From the NCBI GenBank assembly GCA_934572355.1, contig CAKTKV010000038.1:1-11209 (forward strand): a DNA stretch of 11,209 nt. Direction: 5' to 3'. The stretch is from an uncultured Oscillospiraceae bacterium. GTDB lineage: Bacteria > Bacillota > Clostridia > Oscillospirales > Oscillospiraceae. The notes under the pieces were generated by a model that was given only the letters and a program-made list of their open reading frames with translations, made no database searches and was not told where the DNA came from. Shown one piece after another: positions 1 through 6,239 of this stretch; the stretch's first letter is position 1, and every line of letters starts with the position of its first letter. Both the position numbers and the translations under genes were made by a program.

Positions 1-2080
1 CACCGGAAGCGACGGAGCCCTCGGAGGTTACAACGAACATGCCGACCTTGGCGGTGTTGTCAAGATGCGTGCCGCCGCAGAATTCCATTGAATAATCGCC
101 CATCTTCACGACTCTGACAGTGTCGCCGTACTTTTCGCCGAAGAGCGCGGTCGCGCCGAGCTTCTTTGCCTCGTCATAAGGCATGACCCTGGTCTCGATA
201 TCTGCGCCGTCAAGTATCATATCGGCCATGAGAGCGTTGACCTTGCCGATCTCCTCCGGGGTAAGCGCAGAGAAATGCGTGAAGTCAAAGCGCAGGCGGT
301 CAGGCTCGACAAGGGAGCCCGCCTGATGGACATGGTCACCGAGCACCTTGACCAGAGCCGCCTGAAGCAGATGGGTCGCGCTGTGGGCGCGGCGGATGGC
401 GCGGCGGCGCTCCTCGCAATAGCTCGCGGTGACATGGTCACCGACTGTAAAATGACCCGATTTGACCACGCCGTAGTGCATGAACTTGCCGCCCTTGTTT
501 TTCTGGACGTTGTTGACCTCAAACACGCAGTCGCCGCAGATGATTTTGCCGTGGTCGGCGACCTGGCCGCCCATCTCGGCATACATGACGGTCTTATCGA
601 GAACGATTATCGCTTCGGTCCCGGAGGCGACCTCCTGCTGCATTTCATCCTCGGAGACGATGGCGAGTATCTCCGCATCGGTCTCTTTCTGATCATAGCC
701 GACGAACTGAGTCTCCGGCATCTCCTGACCGAAGTTTATACCCGTCCAGCCGAGATCACCGAGAGCTTCTCTCGCCTTTCTCGCTCTGACGCGCTGTTCC
801 TCCATAAGGGTCTTGAAAGCGTCCTCATCAACGGTCATGCCCTCATCGGAGCACATCTCTATCGTCAGGTCAAGCGGGAAGCCATAGGTATCATAGAGCT
901 TGAAAGCGTCGGCACCGGAGAAAACGGTCTCGCCCTTTGCCTTATGCTCAGCGAGAAGATCAGAGAAGATAGCCATACCGGCGTCGATAGTGCGGGCAAA
1001 GTTCTCCTCCTCGGTCTTGATGACGCGGGTGATGTACGCCTGCTTCTCGCGAAGCTCCGGGTACTGGCACTCGTTCTCATGGATGACGGTATCGATGACC
1101 TTGTAAAGGAGCGGCTCATTGACGCCAAGGAGCTTGCCGTGGCGCGCGGCGCGGCGGAGCAGACGGCGCAGAACATAGCCGCGGCCTTCGTTGGAGGGCA
1201 GGACACCGTCGCAGATCATGAAGGTGGCGCTTCTGATATGGTCGGTGATGACACGCAGGGAGACGTCCATCTTATGGCTCTTGCCGTAGTAAGCACCGGT
1301 CAGCTCGCTGACCTTATGAGTGATGTTCATAACGGTATCGACATCAAAGAGGGAGTCAACTCCCTGGCAGACGACTGCCAGACGCTCAAGACCCATGCCG
1401 GTATCGATATTCTTCTGCTTAAGCTCGGTATAGTGACCTTCGCCATCGTTATCGAACTGGGAGAAGACGTTGTTCCAGACCTCCATATAACGGTCGCAGT
1501 CACAGCCGACGGTGCAGCCGGGCTTACCGCAGCCGTACTCCGGGCCGCGGTCATAGTATATCTCAGAGCAGGGGCCGCAGGGACCTGCGCCGTGCTCCCA
1601 GAAGTTATCCTCCTTGCCGAAGCGGAAGATACGCTCGGCGGGGATGCCGATCTCCTTGTTCCAAATCTCAAAGGCCTCATCGTCATCGACATAGATGGAG
1701 GGATAGAGACGGTCGGGATCGATACCGACCCAGTCGGGTGAAGTCAGGAACTCCCAGCTCCATGCGATGGCTTCATGCTTGAAGTAATCGCCGAAGGAGA
1801 AGTTGCCGAGCATTTCAAAATAGGTACCGTGGCGGGCGGTCTTGCCGATATTCTCGATATCGCCGGTGCGGATGCACTTCTGGCAGGTGCAGACGCGGCG
1901 GCGCGGCGGCTCCTGCTCTCCCTTGAAATAGGGCTTCATGGGCGCCATGCCGGAATTGATGAGCAGAAGGCTTGCGTCATTCTGCGGGATGAGAGAGAAG
2001 CTGGGCAGACGAAGATGACCTTTAGACTCAAAGAAGCTCAGGAACATTTCACGCAGTTGGTTAAGACCGAATTTTTCCAT
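1..2080 (-). CDS. alaS: Alanyl-tRNA synthetase, C-terminus cut by window edge
   Basis: Cytoplasmic enzyme that activates alanine with ATP, charges tRNA-Ala and clears mischarged Ser/Gly-tRNA-Ala. 693 codons are visible of a family length near 875. The class II catalytic core is clear: motif 2 runs from RTGDIEN (about 71-77) through TARHGTYFEM to GNFSFGDYF (about 92-100), with CGPC at 168-171. A cluster of four cysteines (C184, C189, C193, C195) sits where Gram-positive AlaRS proteins carry a similar Cys-rich insert. The editing domain has its zinc ligands H566, H570 (HSATH) and C668, H672 (CGGTH), closely matching E. coli H563/H567/C666/H670. The sequence runs off in the ...SEGSVASG segment, so the C-Ala domain lies outside the window. 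The start is the ATG at 2080, 8 bases after GGAGGA (2094-2089) and 1 base after the stop of the upstream zinc-ribbon gene. Expression should be set by the alanine T-box leader two features upstream. Intact as far as seen. Confidence 0.97.
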   Translation of the reverse strand, partial: MEKFGLNQLREMFLSFFESKGHLRLPSFSLIPQNDASLLLINSGMAPMKPYFKGEQEPPRRRVCTCQKCIRTGDIENIGKTARHGTYFEMLGNFSFGDYFKHEAIAWSWEFLTSPDWVGIDPDRLYPSIYVDDDEAFEIWNKEIGIPAERIFRFGKEDNFWEHGAGPCGPCSEIYYDRGPEYGCGKPGCTVGCDCDRYMEVWNNVFSQFDNDGEGHYTELKQKNIDTGMGLERLAVVCQGVDSLFDVDTVMNITHKVSELTGAYYGKSHKMDVSLRVITDHIRSATFMICDGVLPSNEGRGYVLRRLLRRAARHGKLLGVNEPLLYKVIDTVIHENECQYPELREKQAYITRVIKTEEENFARTIDAGMAIFSDLLAEHKAKGETVFSGADAFKLYDTYGFPLDLTIEMCSDEGMTVDEDAFKTLMEEQRVRARKAREALGDLGWTGINFGQEMPETQFVGYDQKETDAEILAIVSEDEMQQEVASGTEAIIVLDKTVMYAEMGGQVADHGKIICGDCVFEVNNVQKNKGGKFMHYGVVKSGHFTVGDHVTASYCEERRRAIRRAHSATHLLQAALVKVLGDHVHQAGSLVEPDRLRFDFTHFSALTPEEIGKVNALMADMILDGADIETRVMPYDEAKKLGATALFGEKYGDTVRVVKMGDYSMEFCGGTHLDNTAKVGMFVVTSEGSVASG

Positions 2081-2081
2081 T

Positions 2082-2309
2082 TCATTTATCCTCCATATTA
2101 TTGTTTCTCATTCTCTCGGAGAAGCTTTCTTCCTCCTCATCGGCGGAGAAAAGCTCTATCTTTTTACAGTTCGGGCAGCGGAGTATCCTCACGCTGAGGG
2201 AACCGGAAAGCATATTTGACAGGTGACCGGTAAAGAAGCCGTACTGGCCGAGCTGGATATCCTCACAGCCCAAGTCCTCCATACCGGCGCCGCAGCGCAG
2301 ACAGTTCAT
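2082..2309 (-). CDS. Small zinc-ribbon protein, T-box/alaS operon
   Basis: A 75-residue protein of unknown function. It has two knuckles, C3-x2-C6 and C45-x2-C48 (RCPNCKK), expected to bind one zinc ion as a zinc ribbon; the stretch between contains an IQLG...NMLSGSL segment. I recognise this as resembling small conserved hypothetical proteins of Clostridia. The C-terminus is acidic (DEEEE) and then basic. No membrane segment or signal peptide is visible. It is the first gene after the T-box terminator and its TGA (2084-2082) is 1 base from the alaS ATG, so the two are almost certainly co-transcribed and probably translationally coupled. The AlaRS ribosome binding site lies inside its last codons. 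The only Shine-Dalgarno-like sequence for its own ATG (GAGGGG, 2329-2324) is 14 bases away, longer than usual. A role linked to tRNA charging is suggested only by position. Confidence 0.85.
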   Translation of the reverse strand: MNCLRCGAGMEDLGCEDIQLGQYGFFTGHLSNMLSGSLSVRILRCPNCKKIELFSADEEEESFSERMRNNNMEDK

Positions 2310-2333
2310 ATAAAAACCATCAACCCCTCACAT

Positions 2334-2370
2334 AAAAAAATATACCTCCGCCCCTGTACAGGGGCGAAGG
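2334..2370 (-). terminator. T-box-controlled intrinsic terminator
   Basis: In the sense direction, CCTTCGCCCC pairs with GGGGCGGAGG to give a stem of at least 10 bp. Its core is an 18-bp perfect palindrome (2366-2349), and it is followed by TATATTTTTTT (2344-2334). The 5' arm overlaps the bases (CGCCCCT) that would pair with the AGGG of the T-box sequence in the antiterminator. This is the usual alternative-fold arrangement. Confidence 0.92.
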
Positions 2371-2566
2371 TCTGATCGCGGTACCACCCTGATTGCCGGA
2401 AAGCTCCGGCATCTCGTGCGCCCTTAACGCAGGCATACGTCCCGGTCATCCCGGGAAGGCTCGGAAGCGGCTGTCAACTCCGGACATAGAGCCTCGCAGC
2501 GAACGGCTCCTCTCTGCAATATCCTCGGCTGACTCTCTTCGTCACAGCCAGATCACACATATAACT
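2334..2566 (-). ncRNA. Alanine T-box riboswitch leader
   Basis: This leader senses uncharged tRNA-Ala and controls readthrough into the zinc-ribbon gene and alaS. The T-box core AGGGTGGTACCGCG is at 2390-2377; its UGGU (2386-2383) is complementary to the ACCA end of a tRNA with discriminator A73, as expected for tRNA-Ala. Stem I can be drawn: GTCAGC pairs with GTTGAC and GGATAT with ATGTCC, with the AGAGAG bulge (about 2515-2510) and a GAGCC/GGCTC distal hairpin. On the 3' side, below GTTGAC, the specifier region reads AGCCG followed by CTTC, which pairs with GAAG. This makes GCC (2471-2469), an Ala codon, the best specifier. Further hairpins precede the T-box (CCCGG/CCGGG near 2455-2441; TGCCGG/CCGGCA at 2411-2394). 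The terminator follows. The 5' end is inferred from the promoter. Confidence 0.95.
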
Positions 2567-2572
2567 TTTGTG

Positions 2573-2600
2573 ATTTTACCATATGCGCCGGATTTGTCAA
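2573..2600 (-). promoter_or_regulatory. Sigma-A promoter of the T-box / zinc-ribbon / alaS operon
   Basis: Perfect -35 TTGACA (2600-2595), 16-base spacer, -10 TAAAAT (2578-2573); start of transcription expected near 2566. The -35 begins only 5 bases after the trhP stop codon, and I see no terminator between the two units. Confidence 0.8.
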
Positions 2601-2604
2601 GTGT

Positions 2605-3807
2605 TCAGCGGCATTTTCTGACTATCGACAGGCGCGGAGCGTACTTCGGCAGGCGCATATGTATCTCCATCATGGCGTGGCGCGTGTCGTTTATCTCCTC
2701 ACCGTCAGCGTTATACATGTGCTCGGGGGTAAATTTCACGGGCACACCATCCGGCGTGAGCAGCTCAAGCTCATCGCCGAGGGAGAATTTATTGCGCTGG
2801 TAAAGCACCGCTTCCCCGTTATCATCACAGCTTTCGACCACGGCGGCAACGTCCGCGCCGGTGGTGTAGCTCGCCTCGGCGTAGTGCTGGCCGGGGTAGC
2901 CGTAATAAAAGCCGGTGGTATACGGGCGGTGGCTCACCTTCTCCGTCTCTTCTATCCATAGCGGATCGATCGGCCGGCCGGCCAAGGCATCATCTATCGC
3001 GTGGCGGTAGGCATTCGTGACGACGGCGGCATAGTAGGCGGACTTCATGCGCCCCTCTATCTTGAAGCTCGTGACACCGGCGTCGATAAGCTCGGGCAGG
3101 TGCTCGATCATGTTCATGTCGCGGGAGTTCAGGATATACGTTCCGCCGTCCTCGGTGATCTCGAAATACTCACCGGGGCGCTTTTCCTCGACGAGGTGAT
3201 ACTTCCAGCGGCAGGGCTGGGCGCACTGGCCGCGGTTTGCGTCCCTGCCAGTGAGGTAGTTCGACAGCAGACAGCGCCCTGAGAAGGACACGCACATCGC
3301 CCCATGGACAAAGGCTTCAAGCCGCAGCTCCTTGGGCGTATTGGCGCGTATCTTGCGGATATCCTCAAGCGAAGTCTCGCGCGCGAGCACGACGGTGTCC
3401 GCCCCGAGGTCATAGAGCGCGTTTGCCGCGGCGCTGTTGATAACGCCGAACTGCGTGCTGACATGCAGCTTCACGTGCGGGGCGTATTTCTTCGTCATGG
3501 CGATGACGCCCATGTCGGCGACGATGACCGCATCGACACCGACAGCGTCGAGCATTTCCAGATACTCCGGCAGGCGCGTAAGCTCATCCTCCCTCGGGAG
3601 GGTGTTGCAGGTGACGTACACCTTCCGTCCCATTGAGTGCGCAAGCGCGACGGCCTTTTTAAGCTGGTCGCTGTCAAAATTCCCGGCGGAGGCTCTCATA
3701 CCGAACTCGGTACCCGCGAGGTACACGGCGTCCGCGCCATAGCAGAGAGCCATTTCAAGCCGCTCCATATCCCCCGCCGGGGAGAGGAGCTCAAGTTTAT
3801 CATTCAT
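2605..3807 (-). CDS. trhP: U32-family tRNA hydroxylation protein TrhP (YrrO/YegQ-like)
   Basis: 400 residues. This matches the U32 'peptidase' family branch that includes E. coli TrhP and B. subtilis YrrO, which are needed for prephenate-dependent formation of 5-hydroxyuridine at tRNA wobble position 34. The N-terminus carries the family LLSPAGD motif, then GADAVYLAG and an (alpha/beta)-barrel-like pattern. The U32 signature (EAFVHGAMC...GRCLLS) is at about 164-182, followed by GRDANRGQCAQPCRWKY (about 187-203) and KIEGRMKS (about 249-256). C172, C179, C195 and C199 are placed where related U32 proteins (UbiU/UbiV) bind an iron-sulfur cluster; such a cluster here is inference. The start is the ATG at 3807, which gives MNDKLELLSPAGD. 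An in-frame upstream extension to about 3939 only copies the end of mltG out of frame. It overlaps mltG by 8 bases (ATGAATGA), so coupled translation is likely. A collagenase role is an old family label and is unlikely. Confidence 0.9.
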   Translation of the reverse strand: MNDKLELLSPAGDMERLEMALCYGADAVYLAGTEFGMRASAGNFDSDQLKKAVALAHSMGRKVYVTCNTLPREDELTRLPEYLEMLDAVGVDAVIVADMGVIAMTKKYAPHVKLHVSTQFGVINSAAANALYDLGADTVVLARETSLEDIRKIRANTPKELRLEAFVHGAMCVSFSGRCLLSNYLTGRDANRGQCAQPCRWKYHLVEEKRPGEYFEITEDGGTYILNSRDMNMIEHLPELIDAGVTSFKIEGRMKSAYYAAVVTNAYRHAIDDALAGRPIDPLWIEETEKVSHRPYTTGFYYGYPGQHYAEASYTTGADVAAVVESCDDNGEAVLYQRNKFSLGDELELLTPDGVPVKFTPEHMYNADGEEINDTRHAMMEIHMRLPKYAPRLSIVRKCR

Positions 3808-5170
3808 AATTCTGCGTCGCGACAAAGCTATTGAAGTCGCCTTCGTTAGTGAAGAACTGGTGCGTTCCGGTGGCGGTGTCAAGGGCGTAGTAGAAGTAAT
3901 CCGTCGCATCCGGCCAGAGCGCGGCATTGATGGAGGCAATGCCGGGGTTGCTGATAGGCGTGGGCGGTAAGCCGAGCTTTATACGGGTGTTATAGGGATC
4001 GTCCTTGGCGAGCATTTCCGCCGTCGGCGCACCCTCATGCTCGGGGTATGGGTAGAGCACGGCGGCATCTATGCCGAGGGTCATGTCATAGTTGAGGCGG
4101 TTATATATAACGGAGGCAATGACGGGGCGCTCAGAATCGTTTGCGGCTTCCTTCTCGATAAGCGAAGCGACATTGACGATCTCGCTAAGGCTCATGCCGA
4201 GCTCATCGAGCCGCGCCTGCATATCCTCGGTTATCTTGCGGTTGAAGTTATCGAGCATCTTGTTGATGGCACTCGACGCCTGCATGCCGACATAGAACTC
4301 ATAGGTATCCGGGAAGAGATATCCCTCAAGCCTATACGCGCCGAGGCTCTCAGTACCCTCAAGGAAGCTGTAATTAAAGACCTCGTTTGCCGCAGCGTCC
4401 ATCAGGTCGTTATAATCCGCGACGCCGTTTTCCTCAAGGCGCAGGAAGATCTGATGCATCGTAAAGCCCTCAGGTATCGTGACCTTCACGGTCGCGGCGG
4501 ACGTGGAGCCTGCGCGCATATTGGCCACAAGAGCGTGATAATCAAAGGTCGAGCGCAGCTTATATTCGCCGGGGCTGACCTTGGTATCGGCATGGGTGAA
4601 TTTGCAGTAGGTCTCAAAGAGCCATTTATACTGGATGAGTCCCGCATCTTTCAGAGTATTTGAGACATATTCGATGTTCGCATGCGTCACACGCTTTGTG
4701 CCGACCTTATTGCCGTTATCGTCCAGCTTATCGACGGTCTCAGACTGGAAGATCGTGCTCGGCAGGGTGACGACCGCTTCAAACTCCTCCTTGTTGAGAG
4801 CGAGCATATCGCTTGCCGCCATCCATGCCATGCAGGCAAGGACGATGCTGATGCACACGATGAAGCCGAAATACATGATCCCGCCGAGGCAGCCGCTGCG
4901 GTATTCATGGCTCTGGCGCACCGGGCGGTAGTCCCGCTCGGACTCGGCGTCGCCCGTATAATTGCGCTGCTCCTCGCCGTCAGAATCAGTAAGGAAACGG
5001 TCGACCTTCTTTATCGGGTCCTCTTTATTTTTAGAGCCGGACTTCGCGCCGGCGCTTTTCCCCTTGGCGCTCTTCGACGCCGGGGAGGGCTCCGCCGCCG
5101 CGTCCGTGCTGCTTATCTGCTCATCATGGATGCGGAATATCTCATTGATTCTTTCGATATCGTCGGACAT
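3800..5170 (-). CDS. mltG: Endolytic murein transglycosylase MltG (YceG-like)
   Basis: 456 residues. A membrane-anchored lytic transglycosylase that cuts nascent glycan strands and so acts as a terminator of peptidoglycan polymerisation. Layout: a long, charged, low-complexity cytoplasmic N-terminus (1 to about 93, rich in K/S/A and acidic residues); one transmembrane helix at about 95-119 (GIMYFGFIVCISIVLACMAW); an external region with a LysM-like stretch (VSPGEYKL to IPEGFTMHQI, about 198-241); then the YceG catalytic domain. The motif LEGYLFPDTYEF is at about 281-292 and VNVASLIEKEA is at 332-342, with E339 as the expected catalytic glutamate. IYNRL and the PPTPISNPG signature (402-410) follow. 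The start ATG at 5170 has AAGAGGAGA (5184-5176) 5 bases upstream. Downstream trhP overlaps it. The cytoplasmic tail is longer than in E. coli MltG, as is common in Gram-positive versions. Confidence 0.95.
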   Translation of the reverse strand: MSDDIERINEIFRIHDEQISSTDAAAEPSPASKSAKGKSAGAKSGSKNKEDPIKKVDRFLTDSDGEEQRNYTGDAESERDYRPVRQSHEYRSGCLGGIMYFGFIVCISIVLACMAWMAASDMLALNKEEFEAVVTLPSTIFQSETVDKLDDNGNKVGTKRVTHANIEYVSNTLKDAGLIQYKWLFETYCKFTHADTKVSPGEYKLRSTFDYHALVANMRAGSTSAATVKVTIPEGFTMHQIFLRLEENGVADYNDLMDAAANEVFNYSFLEGTESLGAYRLEGYLFPDTYEFYVGMQASSAINKMLDNFNRKITEDMQARLDELGMSLSEIVNVASLIEKEAANDSERPVIASVIYNRLNYDMTLGIDAAVLYPYPEHEGAPTAEMLAKDDPYNTRIKLGLPPTPISNPGIASINAALWPDATDYFYYALDTATGTHQFFTNEGDFNSFVATQNYE

Positions 5171-5236
5171 GGTAATCTCCTCTTAAGTATGCGCTGATTT
5201 AGTTCCGGGCAGTAGCACCCTGCGGGCAGGGCGCAT

Positions 5237-5245
5237 ATTATGGCA
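5237..5245 (-). promoter_or_regulatory. Weak candidate extended -10 for mltG
   Basis: TGCCATAAT (5245-5237) fits an extended -10 (TGn plus CATAAT). I find no good -35 at 16-18 bases. The implied 5' untranslated region is about 60 bases and contains a small hairpin, CCCTG-CCCG-CAGGG. Offered only as the best promoter-like site in the mltG upstream region. Confidence 0.3.
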
Positions 5246-5296
5246 CGAGCGATGCGGTTAAGAGCCGCGCCGCACGGCACACGTACAGACGGCTGA

Positions 5297-5323
5297 CTGC
5301 CGGAAACCCGCACTACCCGGCAG
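5297..5323. repeat. Inverted repeat between mltG and the Cys-rich microprotein gene
   Basis: CTGCCGG (5297-5303) and CCGGCAG (5317-5323) form a perfect 7-bp stem around a 13-base loop. It lies 37 bases upstream of the microprotein ATG, so it could be part of that gene's leader or an operator. The rest of 5182-5360 shows no further gene and no convincing plus-strand promoter. Confidence 0.5.
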
Positions 5324-5360
5324 AACGGACATATTCCAAGTGCGGAGAAAGGGATCAACT

Positions 5361-5507
5361 ATGTTCTGCAACGGTTGTAACAACAGCGGCCTCTGGCTCA
5401 TTATCCTTATCATCATACTCTTCGGCTACGGCGGGAACGGCTGCGGCTGCGGCTGCAATAATGACTGCGGATGCAGCAATAACAACAGCTGCGGCTGCGG
5501 CTGCTGA
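5361..5507 (+). CDS. Gly/Cys-rich single-span membrane microprotein (48 aa)
   Basis: A short open frame of 48 codons lying alone on the plus strand. Layout: a short N-terminus with two cysteines (MFCNGCNNSG); one hydrophobic segment at about 11-22 (LWLIILIIILFG), long enough for a short membrane span; then a tail of about 26 residues made almost only of Gly, Cys, Asn and Ser, in GCGCGC, DCGC and SCGCGC blocks. It has ten cysteines in all, eight of them in the tail. AAAGGG (5348-5353) is 7 bases before the ATG, and a strong terminator starts 15 bases after the stop. Both support a real transcription unit. I recall similar tiny membrane/Cys-rich proteins in gut Clostridia, none with a function I can state. 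The tail could bind metal or form disulfides; this is inference. The hexamer GGCTGC is repeated, so the tail may vary in length by slippage. No promoter is obvious. Confidence 0.75.
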   Translation: MFCNGCNNSGLWLIILIIILFGYGGNGCGCGCNNDCGCSNNNSCGCGC

Positions 5508-5521
5508 GAGCACGCACTCAC

Positions 5522-5547
5522 AAGGGGGCTGATGCCCCCTTTTATTA
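5522..5547 (+). terminator. Intrinsic terminator after the microprotein gene, possibly bidirectional
   Basis: AAGGGGGC (5522-5529), loop TGAT, GCCCCCTT (5534-5541): an 8-bp perfect stem followed by TTATTATTT on the plus strand. It sits 14 bases beyond the end of the convergent kinase gene (5556), so it may also stop that transcript, but the minus-strand side has no good U-tract. Confidence 0.88.
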
Positions 5548-5555
5548 TTTCCTGA

Positions 5556-6230
5556 TTACTTTCCCAATGCCTTTAATACGACCGAGTATATCTCGGCGTT
5601 CTTCTCGTCCGCCTCACGCTCGACTCCGTCTTTCTTATACGGGATGCGTACCCAGCCATAGTGCTCGGCTGCCATGCCCGCGGTGCGCAGACAGCGCTCA
5701 AGATAGGCGGTGTCCTTCTCGTGTATGTCCGCCTGGGTGTTGTTCTTTGCCTCGCGCCGACGCATGCGGCGGGTGGCGGTCTCAATATCCACGTCAAGGT
5801 AAATGACGAGGTCGGGGCGCGGCAGCCCCATCTTTACATATTCAAGATCTGCAAGCCAGTTGAAGAAATCCGGCAGCTCATCATCCGGGAGCTTGCAGCC
5901 CTGATGCACGGCGTTGGAGGTCGTGTACCGATCGGACAGGATGAGCCCGCCGTTTTCGTATATCTTGCCCCAATCGTCACGGTAGGAGGCGAAGCGGTCG
6001 ACAGCATAAAAGGTCGATGCGGTATAGGCGTTGACGTCCCCTGGATCGGTGCCGAAGGCTCCGCCGAGGTACAGGCGCAGCAGCGCGCTGCTCTCCTTAT
6101 CGTAGCGCGGGAACACGATATGATTATAGTCTATTTTGTCATTTTCCATTCTCTGGCACAGGCGGCGGTACTGCGTGGATTTGCCGCTGCCGTCGATGCC
6201 CTCGAGAACGATAAGCTTTCCTTTACCCAT
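5556..6230 (-). CDS. tmk: dTMP kinase / deoxynucleoside-monophosphate kinase family
   Basis: 224 residues, the usual length for thymidylate kinase, which phosphorylates dTMP to dTDP with ATP in the cytoplasm. The P-loop GIDGSGKST is at 11-19; FPRYD (40-44) stands at the nucleotide-binding position where standard bacterial Tmk has FPREPGG. AVDRFASYRDDW is at about 76-87 and DRYTTSNAVHQ at 100-110. A lid segment is rich in arginine (RRMRRRE, about 154-160) and is followed by DIHEKD. The Gly-rich P-loop with a basic lid resembles the bacterial type II arrangement. The FPRYD...FYAVDR...IHEKD pattern is one I associate with a Clostridia branch annotated as dTMP kinase, so the exact substrate is less certain than the fold. 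Start ATG at 6230, with GAGGG overlapping the sirtuin stop codon; 9 bases separate the two genes. Ends just before a terminator hairpin. Confidence 0.85.
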   Translation of the reverse strand: MGKGKLIVLEGIDGSGKSTQYRRLCQRMENDKIDYNHIVFPRYDKESSALLRLYLGGAFGTDPGDVNAYTASTFYAVDRFASYRDDWGKIYENGGLILSDRYTTSNAVHQGCKLPDDELPDFFNWLADLEYVKMGLPRPDLVIYLDVDIETATRRMRRREAKNNTQADIHEKDTAYLERCLRTAGMAAEHYGWVRIPYKKDGVEREADEKNAEIYSVVLKALGK

Positions 6231-6239
6231 TTCTTTCCC

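Noticed and set aside
275..1741. Long plus-strand open frame of 488 codons opposite alaS
   Set aside because: It mirrors the alaS codons, has no RBS and no recognisable domain, and the minus strand encodes an unmistakable AlaRS with all motifs. Stop-free antisense frames are expected with this GC-biased codon use.
2393..2803. Plus-strand open frame of 136 codons over the T-box and the end of trhP
   Set aside because: The region is explained by an alanine T-box RNA on the other strand; the frame crosses the specifier, the promoter and the trhP stop.
3808..3939. N-terminal extension of TrhP to an upstream ATG
   Set aside because: The added 44 residues are the mltG coding end read in another frame and have no family match; the ATG at 3807 gives the conserved N-terminus.
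5113..5358. Minus-strand 81-codon frame with CxxC upstream of mltG
   Set aside because: It overlaps the mltG start region in another frame, has no RBS and its composition is that of a random GC-rich frame.
5430..5505. Triplet-like GGC/TGC repeats as a CRISPR or satellite array
   Set aside because: The unit is 6 bases and in frame with a small Gly/Cys-rich protein; there are no spacers and the run is very short.
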